The position numbers and the translations under genes are program-made. Below are positions 23,811-31,182 of a stretch of 33,146 bases of DNA, piece after piece. The stretch's first letter is position 1, and each line of letters opens with the position of its first letter. The DNA is from CBDHHC01 sp050633205 (GTDB lineage Bacteria > Pseudomonadota > Alphaproteobacteria > Rhizobiales > CBDHHC01): contig JBOEGA010000038.1 of NCBI GenBank assembly GCA_050633205.1, positions 1 to 33,146 on the forward strand, given 5' to 3'. The notes under the pieces are model-generated. The model searched no databases, was not told where the DNA came from, and saw nothing but the letters and a program-made list of their open reading frames with translations.

Positions 23811-24808
23811 GAGTTTCCTGGTTCCCTGATACAGTATTAATATTACTCTTTTCATTTTTTAGCATCTGCAATTTTAGTGCAGCAAATGCGCTTGGGCCAG
23901 TAGCATCAGAGTCATCAGAACTGGTTGCTCGACAATTTTCTAAAACAATTGCTAAATGTGTTTCAAGGCAGGATACTGATCATATCATATTCAATGGTTG
24001 CATAGACTGGCATTCTTCCGTTCATGGAATGTGGGCTCTTATTGCCTATATGCGGGCCACAGGAGACAAAAGATATGAAAACCTGGTATTTGATAAATTA
24101 ACAGAACAGGACATTCAGGCAGAGTACGATTTCCTTAAAGCAAATCCTCGTTTTGAAATGCCTTATGGCCGGGCATGGTTTTTACGCCTCGCTATTGAAT
24201 ATTCCAAATATACCGGCCGCAAAGAATTAAAGAAAATGGCAGATCATGTGCTTTTTTCGATGATTAAATATTACTCTGCCAAGCCCCCCCGCCCACTGGA
24301 TATAAGCTATAATAACTCAGCATGGGCGCTGATAAATATGCTGGATTATGCGCAATATACTAAGAATGCCTATGCTGTCAGGTTCATTGTCAGTACTGCC
24401 AGAAAGCACTTCTATGTCGAAGACCTGCAGTGCCCAAAACATGTTGAGCGTGGGCATTTTATGGCTGTCTGCTCCAACTGGGCATGGCTTGTAGGGAAAG
24501 TTGTTCCCAAAGTAAAGTTTCAGGACTGGCTAACAAAGTTTTATCAGACTAACGGTTACCCTACCCCCGCTATATCACTATTAGGCTGGCATCATTACGG
24601 TCTGAATTTTAGTCGCTCATGGGGATTAATCGAACTTTATAATATTACCGGACAGAAAAAATTCCTCAAACTATCTGCGGATCACTTCCGTATCGGATAC
24701 AGATCTCCAAAGAACTGGAGAGGCAGTTATCGGGGTGTGGGCCATTGGGTTCCGCAATTCGGCATGTTTGCCTTGCAACCTTCTTTTGGAAAAGAGAGAG
24801 GCAGGTAA
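23807..24808 (+). CDS. Exported DUF2891-family protein
   Basis: A 333-residue protein with a signal peptide (TVLILLFSFFSICNFSAANA). The motif NGCIDWHSSVHGMWALIAYMR, followed by EMPYGRAWFLRLAIEYSKYTG, matches DUF2891, whose function is unknown. The rest is built of helical pairs, with SYNNSAWALINMLDYAQY, NWAWLVGKV and FSRSWGLIELYNITGQKKFLKLSADHF, like an alpha/alpha toroid of the kind found in glycan-active enzymes; that resemblance is by pattern only. W/H/D residues concentrate in the motif near residue 65, a candidate active site. The ATG overlaps the stop of the fusion gene, so it is the third gene of a translationally coupled, wholly extracytoplasmic module. The stop codon lies in the bulge of a terminator hairpin. 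Confidence 0.75.
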   Translation: MRVSWFPDTVLILLFSFFSICNFSAANALGPVASESSELVARQFSKTIAKCVSRQDTDHIIFNGCIDWHSSVHGMWALIAYMRATGDKRYENLVFDKLTEQDIQAEYDFLKANPRFEMPYGRAWFLRLAIEYSKYTGRKELKKMADHVLFSMIKYYSAKPPRPLDISYNNSAWALINMLDYAQYTKNAYAVRFIVSTARKHFYVEDLQCPKHVERGHFMAVCSNWAWLVGKVVPKVKFQDWLTKFYQTNGYPTPAISLLGWHHYGLNFSRSWGLIELYNITGQKKFLKLSADHFRIGYRSPKNWRGSYRGVGHWVPQFGMFALQPSFGKERGR

Positions 24809-24843
24809 CCTCTCTCTGGCATGTGCTATTTTAGAGGCCTGCC
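24800..24843. terminator. Bidirectional terminator spanning two convergent stop codons
   Basis: GGCAGG (24800-24805) plus CCTCT (24809-24813) pair with AGAGG (24833-24837) plus CCTGCC (24838-24843): 11 base pairs with a three-base bulge that is exactly the TAA stop of the DUF2891 gene. The loop contains the stop of ugd. Both genes are therefore probably ended by one hairpin. Confidence 0.55.
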
Positions 24844-26136
24844 AATACTTGAGTATTTAAAACCAAGTTCTGCTGCTTTTTCCGGTTGGAAAATATTTCT
24901 CAGATCAACCAGAATATCTCCACGCATGGCTTCCTTTAATTTAACCAGATCCAATGCACGGAATTCATTCCATTCAGTCAGAACGACTGTTGCATCTGCA
25001 TCCGCAATGGTATCATTAATATTTTCGCACCACACCACGCCAGGCAATAGTGGCTCGCCCTGCTTCCGACCTTCAGGATCGAATACACGCACTGTAGCTC
25101 CTTTTTCCTGTAAAGTTGGCAGAATAACGAGACTTGGCGCCTCCCGCATATCATCAGTATTTGGTTTGAAGGTAACACCAAGGATTGCGATATTTTTTCC
25201 CTGCAGATCACCATCTATCGCTTCTTCAACCCGTTTAGCCATACTAATCTTGCGTTCATCATTAACCTTCTGCACCTGCTCTACCAAACTCAAAGGTGAT
25301 TTATAGTCTCGAGCAGTTCGTGCAAGGGCGGATACATCTTTGGGAAAGCATGAGCCCCCATAACCTGGTCCGGGATGCAGAAATTTTGAACCGATGCGGT
25401 TATCAGCACCAATTGATGAAGCGACTTCCTGAACGTTAGCCCCTACTTCCTCGCAAAGATCTGCAACTTCATTGATAAAACTGATTTTCATCGCAAGGAA
25501 TGCATTAGCAGCATACTTTGCTAGTTCAGCAGATTCTCTGCCAACAAACATAACCGGAGCATTACGAAGAGCCAGCGGCTGGTAAAGCTGCTGCATAATT
25601 GTTTTGGCACGGGGGTCATCACAACCAACAAGAACACGGTCTGGATGCGTAAAGTCCTGTATTGCAGAACCTTCTCTCAAAAATTCCGGATTGGAACATA
25701 CTCCAAACTCTGCATCAGGACGCAAAGCCCGCATACGCTTTTCAATTTCCCTGCTGGTGCCAACAGGAACTGTGGATTTGGTTGTAATCACTGTATACCC
25801 CTGAAGGTACGGAGCAATTTCCTCTACTGCCGCATATACATAAGATAAGTCAGCATGGCCATCACCACGGCGCATTGGCGTCCCAACAGCAACAAAAACG
25901 AGGTCTGCTGACTTCACTGCTTCAGGCAGATCCATCGTGAATTTCAAACGGCCGGCTTTTATATTTCTCTCCACAAGGGCATCAAGACCCGGCTCAAATA
26001 TAGGAATTTCTCCATTATTCAGCTGATCAATCTTGCTCTGTTCCTTGTCAATACACGTTACATCCCAACCAAACTCGGAAAAGCAAGCCGCAGAAACCAG
26101 ACCTACATATCCGGCGCCTATCATACATATTTTCAT
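24826..26136 (-). CDS. ugd: UDP-glucose 6-dehydrogenase
   Basis: A 436-residue cytoplasmic enzyme that oxidises UDP-glucose to UDP-glucuronate with two NAD+, supplying exopolysaccharide, lipid A or capsule sugars. N-terminal NAD fold MIGAGYVGLVSAACF at 5-19, substrate-loop motifs CSNPEFLREGSA (147-158) and AELAKYAANAFLAMKISFINE, catalytic Cys263 in HPGPGYGGSCFPKD, and the C-terminal domain with ILGVTFKPNTDDMREAPS. All expected residues are present and the length is standard (AglM/RkpK type). CGAGGGTG precedes the ATG at 26136. It is a single gene convergent with the three-gene envelope module, which may share an envelope-glycan theme, though linkage is unproven. Confidence 0.96.
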   Translation of the reverse strand: MKICMIGAGYVGLVSAACFSEFGWDVTCIDKEQSKIDQLNNGEIPIFEPGLDALVERNIKAGRLKFTMDLPEAVKSADLVFVAVGTPMRRGDGHADLSYVYAAVEEIAPYLQGYTVITTKSTVPVGTSREIEKRMRALRPDAEFGVCSNPEFLREGSAIQDFTHPDRVLVGCDDPRAKTIMQQLYQPLALRNAPVMFVGRESAELAKYAANAFLAMKISFINEVADLCEEVGANVQEVASSIGADNRIGSKFLHPGPGYGGSCFPKDVSALARTARDYKSPLSLVEQVQKVNDERKISMAKRVEEAIDGDLQGKNIAILGVTFKPNTDDMREAPSLVILPTLQEKGATVRVFDPEGRKQGEPLLPGVVWCENINDTIADADATVVLTEWNEFRALDLVKLKEAMRGDILVDLRNIFQPEKAAELGFKYSSIGRPLK

Positions 26137-26416
26137 AACACCCTCGATTCAAGCATACATAATAATGTGGGCTGTAAAGTTTCTAAAAGACTGATGAAAA
26201 ATGCCGTATAAAAATGACAGTACGAATAAGTTTTCTTTCATCTCAAATATTTTTTATCTAAAACATACAATAACTGACTAAACACCACATTAACCCGTTC
26301 CATACGGAATATGTGAATAACATAATTGTTCCTGAACACAAGCCTAAAACCCGGATTAACTCATATTGATTCGGAAGATTGGATTAAGGAACAGCATTGA
26401 CCAAGGGCAGGATTTT

Positions 26417-26890
26417 ATGGGGCTGGAAATTGAGTACAAATTCACAATAAAAGATGAAAGCTGGAGAACGGTAGCGCAAAACCCACGTAAATTACGGCAG
26501 GCCTATCTGGCGCGTGAAGGAAAAAGTGCTATCCGGGTCAGAATTTATGATGATATAAGCGCAAAAATTACAATAAAAGCTGCAGTATCAGGTCCTGTTC
26601 GCCAGGAATTTGAATATGATATCCCTGTCGCGGATGCTGAAAAGCTTATGCAGCTTTCATCGGGTTATGCCATTGAGAAAACCAGATATACCATTGCACA
26701 AGGTGATTTGACCTGGGAAATCGACGAATTTTTTGGTGAAAATGAGGGCCTGATAATAGCCGAAATTGAGCTTCAGGATGTAAACCAGAAGTTTGATAAG
26801 CCCTCCTGGCTTGGTGATGATGTTACTGATCAAAAGCGGTATTACAACTCTAACCTGACGGCACTTCCATTTGCCCGCTGGACCGGTTGA
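26417..26890 (+). CDS. CYTH-domain protein (class IV adenylate cyclase / triphosphatase family)
   Basis: A 157-residue tunnel-fold enzyme acting on triphosphates. The ExExK signature is at the very start (LEIEYKF). Other family features are the basic strands AIRVRIYDD and AKITIKAAV, the QEFEYDIP acidic strand, KTRYTI, WEIDEFFGENEGLIIAEIEL, and the terminal PSWLGDDVTDQKRYYNSNLT. This short form fits CYTH inorganic triphosphatases (YgiF/TTM-like) better than adenylate cyclases. I chose the ATG at 26417, where an AGGAT precedes it and the signature starts at residue 4; a TTG at 26366 would add 17 residues. Its 3' end overlaps the convergent ATP12 gene by 41 bases. Confidence 0.87.
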   Translation: MGLEIEYKFTIKDESWRTVAQNPRKLRQAYLAREGKSAIRVRIYDDISAKITIKAAVSGPVRQEFEYDIPVADAEKLMQLSSGYAIEKTRYTIAQGDLTWEIDEFFGENEGLIIAEIELQDVNQKFDKPSWLGDDVTDQKRYYNSNLTALPFARWTG

Positions 26891-27650
26891 GCTCCAGGAA
26901 TCTTGATGTTATCTGCATTTCCTTATAACGGATAGCCCGGCGCGCTTCTGCCTCCTCGTCACTGCCCCATTGCGCAACCTGCCAGTCTTCATCAACATGG
27001 GCAATTTCCCAGGTTTTCTGCAGATCCAGATAGTTATTTGCGTGCGCTATTGCCAGAACAGCCGAACCCAGCATTGAAGTCATATTGTGGAGTGCGCTCA
27101 GCTCATAGACATCAAAATTTTCAAGATGCCCCTTCGCATTATTGATAGACAGCTCCGGCTGTTCAACATGGATAATCCCGGCGATGGTTTTCAGCCTGAT
27201 ATCAAGCTTTTCTTCAAACATGGCAAGTACTGGGTCCCAGGCCTCACATTGTTTCTGAAAAAGCTCCTGTGGGCTTTCACTTCGATAGCAAAGTAAATCA
27301 GACGAAATATAACCGGCTATTTCCAAAATAATCGTATCCTCGCGTCCCTTTACGCGATCAATAGCCGTGTTAGCCAGTTTGGTTAACAGCATATTGGCGG
27401 GATCAATATGCTCTTCCTGTGCATCCCATTCATCTGCAATTGCCAGCGCTAAAGGCTTGCTTGGTATGACCAGTGGGTTTTTTACAGGAGTTTTGATAGA
27501 TTTTCCGTCAAGCTGAACTGAAAAACCGTTGTCAGTTTTCTCAATGCCGACATCTTTGTAAAATCGACGCATCAGTTTTTTTTCCATGTCAGCTTTCGAC
27601 ATGAATTTTGGACCGGACTTTATTTCTCCGGTGCCATTATTATCGCTCAT
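26850..27650 (-). CDS. ATP12-family F1-ATPase assembly chaperone
   Basis: A 266-residue cytoplasmic protein of the ATP12 family, which in mitochondria and alphaproteobacteria helps the alpha subunit of F1-ATPase assemble. Family landmarks: RFYKDVGIEKTDNGFSVQLDGKSIKTP near the N-terminus, LALAIADEWDAQEEHIDPANMLLTKLANTAIDRV in the middle, YRSESPQELFQKQCEAWDPVL, and SMLGSAVLAIAHANNYLDLQKTWEIAHVDEDWQVAQWG at the end. The gene is one base from the HAD phosphatase gene (TGATG overlap), a common alphaproteobacterial pairing. It converges with and overlaps the CYTH gene. Its presence supports the alphaproteobacterial origin of the window. Confidence 0.93.
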   Translation of the reverse strand: MSDNNGTGEIKSGPKFMSKADMEKKLMRRFYKDVGIEKTDNGFSVQLDGKSIKTPVKNPLVIPSKPLALAIADEWDAQEEHIDPANMLLTKLANTAIDRVKGREDTIILEIAGYISSDLLCYRSESPQELFQKQCEAWDPVLAMFEEKLDIRLKTIAGIIHVEQPELSINNAKGHLENFDVYELSALHNMTSMLGSAVLAIAHANNYLDLQKTWEIAHVDEDWQVAQWGSDEEAEARRAIRYKEMQITSRFLELNRSSGQMEVPSG

Positions 27651-28327
27651 CAGACGGCTTCTCTCTGTTCGCAGAAACTGGTAAGTATTGACTGAAGCTC
27701 GGAAAAATTATCAACGACATGCTTTGCGCCAGTTTTTTTCAGGCGGTTTACATCATGATAGCCCCAGGAAACACCAATCGGAGTTACCTTGGCGATTTTC
27801 CCCATCTCCATATCAAAGCTGGTATCTCCTATCATAACCGTACGGCTTTTTTCAATACCAGTGTCTCTCAAAGCTCTTTCTATCATTTCAGGATGAGGTT
27901 TTGAGCGGGCATCATCTGCCGTCTGTAATGTCTGGAAATGTCCACGAAGATCATGCTCATCCAGAACCCTGAGTAGCCCCTTGCGGGATTTTCCGGTAGC
28001 AATGCCCAGAAAAACATCATCACGTTTATACAGTGAGTTCAGAGTTTCACGTGCACCGGCATATATAGGTTCCTCATAGGCTGAACGTTTACGATTTACC
28101 GTATAGGCATCCTTATATGCAGCAACCAGAGATTTGATTAGATTAACATTAGCTTCTCGATGCAGATACCAGACGGCCTGATCAAGTGATAGCCCCACAA
28201 CCGAGAGAACATCCTCCCTTGATGGACTGGGTAAATTGTGAGAACCAAAAGCATCCTGCATGGCAGCAACGATGCTGTGTTGGCTATCTACCAGTGTTCC
28301 GTCGAAATCAAAAAGTATAAGAAACAT
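27650..28327 (-). CDS. HAD-superfamily phosphatase (phosphoglycolate-phosphatase-like)
   Basis: A 225-residue HAD subfamily IA hydrolase. Motif I FDFDGTLVDS at residues 4-13, cap helix HSIVAAMQDAFGSH, motif II FLGIATGKSRKG, motif III with KSRK and SKPHPEMI, and motif IV VMIGDTSFDMEMG are all present. Gph-like enzymes remove phosphate from phosphoglycolate; the specific substrate here is not defined, and the distal gene ATP12 gives no direct hint. It is the first gene of a two-gene unit, coupled to ATP12 by a one-base overlap. Upstream 28328-28489 holds its promoter and the end of the yidD unit; no hairpin was seen there. Confidence 0.9.
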   Translation of the reverse strand: MFLILFDFDGTLVDSQHSIVAAMQDAFGSHNLPSPSREDVLSVVGLSLDQAVWYLHREANVNLIKSLVAAYKDAYTVNRKRSAYEEPIYAGARETLNSLYKRDDVFLGIATGKSRKGLLRVLDEHDLRGHFQTLQTADDARSKPHPEMIERALRDTGIEKSRTVMIGDTSFDMEMGKIAKVTPIGVSWGYHDVNRLKKTGAKHVVDNFSELQSILTSFCEQREAV

Positions 28328-28489
28328 AACAATTACCCGGATCTTTCGGATCTACAAGAGACCTTCATCTACCCCACAAAGTGCCGACACACTCAGCCCT
28401 GACAGAAAGAATATTTTATAGTAGGAAAAATTATGATAAATTATTAAATGATCTAAATCCGAAGGGTAATTAGTTTAAGCATAGAAAGT

Positions 28490-28792
28490 TTAATTGTCCT
28501 CAGGAATCTTGCACCATATGCCATATCTCCATGCAAACCAGGGAGGGTGATAGACTTTTGTCAGATCCGGAACTGGGTCAAATCCATGTGTTCCACCAGG
28601 CCTGCAGCGAATAAGCCTTGATAGCGTGAGCCATCCACCTTTCCATGCTCCATTTTTTTCAATCGCCTCCAGTCCATATGCCGAACAGCTTGGTGCATGA
28701 CGGCAGGGCCATCCCATAAACGCCTTGAATGAATACCGATAGAAATAGATTGGCGCTTTGAGCAATATTCTGGGAATGCGGCTGAGTTTCAC
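28490..28792 (-). CDS. yidD: Membrane protein insertion efficiency factor YidD
   Basis: A 100-residue peripheral inner-membrane protein that assists YidC-dependent insertion of membrane proteins. The family core is complete: APIYFYRYSFKAFMGWPCRHAPSCSAYGLEAIEKNGAWKGGWLTLSRLIRCRPGGTHGFDPVPD, with three conserved cysteines and the amphipathic N-terminus. It overlaps the cupin gene by four bases (28789-28792) and is third in the NifU-like/cupin/yidD unit. It is placed away from rnpA and yidC, which is a common arrangement in alphaproteobacteria. Confidence 0.95.
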   Translation of the reverse strand: MKLSRIPRILLKAPIYFYRYSFKAFMGWPCRHAPSCSAYGLEAIEKNGAWKGGWLTLSRLIRCRPGGTHGFDPVPDLTKVYHPPWFAWRYGIWCKIPEDN

Positions 28793-29268
28793 TTGTAAGG
28801 AGTCCCATCTTTACGAGTGAATATCGTCACACCATTCTCTCGCTTTGCCAGCATATCAATATCAGGATAAGTCACTTCCTCATCGACGCAGCGTGTCCCG
28901 ACTTCAAATAATACAGCAGGCATATCAGATTTGTTTATAATACGATGTCCATCAGGATTTCCTGCAGGAAATCCAACTACCATGCCAGGAGTGAGAACAG
29001 TCTCTCCAGCATCTGTTTCGAGAATAACTTCACCTTCCATAACGAGTACAAACTCTTCTTCATTTAAATGCCAGTGACGAGCAGAAGATATACAGCCAGG
29101 CTCAAGAATCACGTGATTAACACCAAACTGGGTTAAACCTACCGCATCTGAAAGAGAGCGTTTTACGCGCCCATCAAAGCCGGCCTTGAATTCCTCGGGA
29201 TAAATTGTGCCACGTCGTTCTTCAACTTCTTCAAAACTATTGATAATACTGATTTTTTTGTCAGACAT
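28789..29268 (-). CDS. Single-domain cupin protein
   Basis: A 159-residue cytoplasmic protein with one cupin barrel. Motif 1 is ISSARHWHLNEEEFVLVMEGEVILETDAGE, carrying two His and a Glu, and motif 2 is PAGNPDGHRIINKSDMPAVLFEVGTR with the fourth ligand His. Such proteins often bind a metal and catalyse sugar or acid conversions, but members of this small class with the ending VTYPDIDMLAKRENGVTIFTRKDGTPY have no agreed function. It is the second gene of a compact unit, six bases from the NifU-like gene stop and overlapping yidD by four bases. Confidence 0.88.
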   Translation of the reverse strand: MSDKKISIINSFEEVEERRGTIYPEEFKAGFDGRVKRSLSDAVGLTQFGVNHVILEPGCISSARHWHLNEEEFVLVMEGEVILETDAGETVLTPGMVVGFPAGNPDGHRIINKSDMPAVLFEVGTRCVDEEVTYPDIDMLAKRENGVTIFTRKDGTPYK

Positions 29269-29274
29269 TAGCTT

Positions 29275-29706
29275 CTATCCTTCTATTTTGGATAATGCCT
29301 CTTGTACTGCATCAAATACAAGTAATGTCGAAGCATGTCGCGCTCTGAAATGCCTCACATTCTCCAGCAATCCAAGCTCCGCCCACTTTCCTTCCGGTTT
29401 TGGACCTTCTTCTTTCAACATTTCACGCATCCGGGCGCTGATTTCGCGTAACTCCTCTGCTGAACTGCCTATAATATTTTCAGCCATAATAGCTGCAGCT
29501 GACTGCCCGAGAAGACAGGCTTCCACTGTCTGGGCATAGTCCTGAACGATGTTACCGTTCATTTTTATCTCGACTGATATGGTCGAACCACACATTTTTG
29601 AATGTGCTGTTGCTGTCGCATCTGGCGCATCTAAATGACCAATATGCGTGATATTTGCAGACTTTTCCAGTAATTCAGGCGCATAAATATCATCCAGTTC
29701 AGCCAT
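29275..29706 (-). CDS. NifU-like Fe-S scaffold protein, third cysteine absent
   Basis: A 143-residue protein of the IscU/NifU-N fold (COG0822), which in canonical members assembles Fe-S clusters on three cysteines. Here C39 (KMCGSTI) and C64 (VEACLLGQS) are kept, and the final motif reads RARHASTLL: H124 remains, but the expected third Cys is A125. The Asp that follows the first CG in IscU is also Ser. Other helices (AAAIMAENIIGSSAEELREISARMREML) fit the fold. It leads the cupin-yidD unit and is divergent from folE-hisI. Scaffold activity is possible but altered; it may serve as a carrier or regulator. Confidence 0.85.
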   Translation of the reverse strand: MAELDDIYAPELLEKSANITHIGHLDAPDATATAHSKMCGSTISVEIKMNGNIVQDYAQTVEACLLGQSAAAIMAENIIGSSAEELREISARMREMLKEEGPKPEGKWAELGLLENVRHFRARHASTLLVFDAVQEALSKIEG

Positions 29707-29945
29707 TTATCTTTCCTCGTTTATACTGCTATAGTCTTGCATGGTGGCACTAAGCTATATATATGCTTTCATAGTGAATTTCGAAATAGTTCGCATAATA
29801 TTTCCTATTTACCAGTAAAAAGGCCGCAGGACCTGTTAACGCTAGCAATTGATATATGTGGCGTTGATATATAGGAATAGTAACTTGCAAACACAAAAAT
29901 GTCACAATAATGCAGAGTTGAACAATCCGGTCCATATATGATATG

Positions 29946-29989
29946 AAGTCACTTCCAATTGTTATATTATAACATAAACCAAGTGACTT
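29946..29989. promoter_or_regulatory. Nested inverted repeats upstream of folE
   Basis: AAGTCACTT (29946-29954) and AAGTGACTT (29981-29989) are perfect inverted copies that enclose the palindrome GTTATATTATAAC (29961-29973). They lie 37 bases before folE and within the 320-base gap shared with the NifU-like gene, and could be a two-part operator or a leader-RNA hairpin. The rest of 29707-30026 shows nothing else recognisable. Confidence 0.4.
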
Positions 29990-30026
29990 GCGAAATATGT
30001 GCGGGCCCTTCCCCCTTTGAAAGGCT

Positions 30027-30665
30027 ATGAGAATAATGGATGCCATTGTGGAAAAACAACCTCTGAACGCAACAGAAAATGCCAAACTTAATGGCAGAAA
30101 ACCAAAGCCAACACGTGAGGAAGCTGAAGAAGCCGTCCGTACGCTACTTGCCTGGACAGGTGATGATCCTGACAGAGAGGGCCTTCTGGATACGCCAAAA
30201 CGTGTTGTTAAAGCTTATGAAGAGTTTTTCAGTGGATATGATGAAGACCCGGTCAAAAGCCTTTCCAAGACATTTGAAGAAGTTGGCGGGTATGACGATA
30301 TCGTAATGTTACGCGATATTGACCTCAATTCACATTGTGAGCACCATATGATCCCGTTTATCGGAAAGGCTCATATTGCCTATTTCCCGACTGAAAATGT
30401 GGTTGGAATTTCCAAGCTTGCCCGTGTGGTCGAAATTTATTCCCGTCGTCTTCAGACGCAGGAAACCATGACGGCACAGATTTCTGAAACAATCGAGCAG
30501 GCTTTGAAGCCAAAAGGAACTGCTGTGATGATTGAAGCTGTTCATCAGTGCATGTCTCTGCGTGGTATTCAGAAGCCAAATGTTGCTACAATTACCACTC
30601 AGTTTACTGGTATCTTCAAGGATATCGAGCAGCAGAAACGTTTCCTTTCACTGATTGGCAAATAA
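30027..30665 (+). CDS. folE: GTP cyclohydrolase I (FolE)
   Basis: A 212-residue enzyme that opens GTP to dihydroneopterin triphosphate, the first step of folate synthesis. The zinc site is shown by HCEHHMIPF and by the HQCMSLRGIQKPN motif; VGISKLARVVEIYSRRLQTQETMTAQI is the conserved core. Length is normal for the bacterial enzyme with a short extra N-terminus. ATGs at 30027 and 30036 are both possible; the AAGG at 30021-30024 is close to the first and far from the second, so the start remains open. It is nine bases from hisI and probably co-transcribed with it. Confidence 0.95.
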   Translation: MRIMDAIVEKQPLNATENAKLNGRKPKPTREEAEEAVRTLLAWTGDDPDREGLLDTPKRVVKAYEEFFSGYDEDPVKSLSKTFEEVGGYDDIVMLRDIDLNSHCEHHMIPFIGKAHIAYFPTENVVGISKLARVVEIYSRRLQTQETMTAQISETIEQALKPKGTAVMIEAVHQCMSLRGIQKPNVATITTQFTGIFKDIEQQKRFLSLIGK

Positions 30666-30674
30666 GAGCATTGA

Positions 30675-31145
30675 ATGTCCGAAAGCAAATCTGACCAGAT
30701 TAAATTTGCTGAACGTGCTGGCAAAGATGAACTAGAGCTGGGATCTGCGTTTGCTCCAAAATTTGGAGATGATGGAACGATCCCGGCAATTACCACTGAT
30801 GCAGACAGTGGTGAAGTCCTCATGTTTGCCTTTATGAACCGCGAGTCGCTCTCCCTTTCTATTCAAACCGGCATTGTCCATTACTGGAGCCGTTCCAGAA
30901 ATCAACTCTGGAAAAAAGGTGAGACCAGCGGCAACCTGCAGCATATTGTTGAGATGCGGACTGATTGCGATCAGGATGTCCTACTGGTTCGTGTTCATAT
31001 GGAAGGTGATGGTGCTTCCTGCCATCAGGGATACAAATCCTGCTTTTACAGATCACTGAAAGCAGTCGGAAATAACACCTCCGAGCCTGAGCTTGTTTTC
31101 AATGATGAGAACAGACTGTTTGATCCTGCTGAGGTTTATAAGTAG
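30675..31145 (+). CDS. hisI: Phosphoribosyl-AMP cyclohydrolase (HisI)
   Basis: A 156-residue zinc enzyme of histidine synthesis that opens the adenine ring of phosphoribosyl-AMP. Conserved blocks: LMFAFMNRESLSLSIQTG, VHYWSRSRNQLWKKGETSGN, MRTDCDQDVLLVRV, and ASCHQGYKSCFYRSL, the zinc cysteines being in TDCDQD, ASCH and KSCF. There is no fused HisE domain, so the phosphoribosyl-ATP pyrophosphatase is elsewhere. Pairing with folE rather than with other his genes is a known alphaproteobacterial layout. No terminator hairpin was recognised in the 37 bases before the convergent CHAT gene. Confidence 0.95.
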   Translation: MSESKSDQIKFAERAGKDELELGSAFAPKFGDDGTIPAITTDADSGEVLMFAFMNRESLSLSIQTGIVHYWSRSRNQLWKKGETSGNLQHIVEMRTDCDQDVLLVRVHMEGDGASCHQGYKSCFYRSLKAVGNNTSEPELVFNDENRLFDPAEVYK

Positions 31146-31182
31146 GTAACATAACGGCTTTAATTTGTAGGATAGTGTTTAT

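Noticed and set aside
29750..30085. 111-codon minus-strand frame upstream of the NifU-like gene
   Set aside because: It runs across the folE start in antisense, has no ribosome site and its sequence looks like translated AT-rich spacer.
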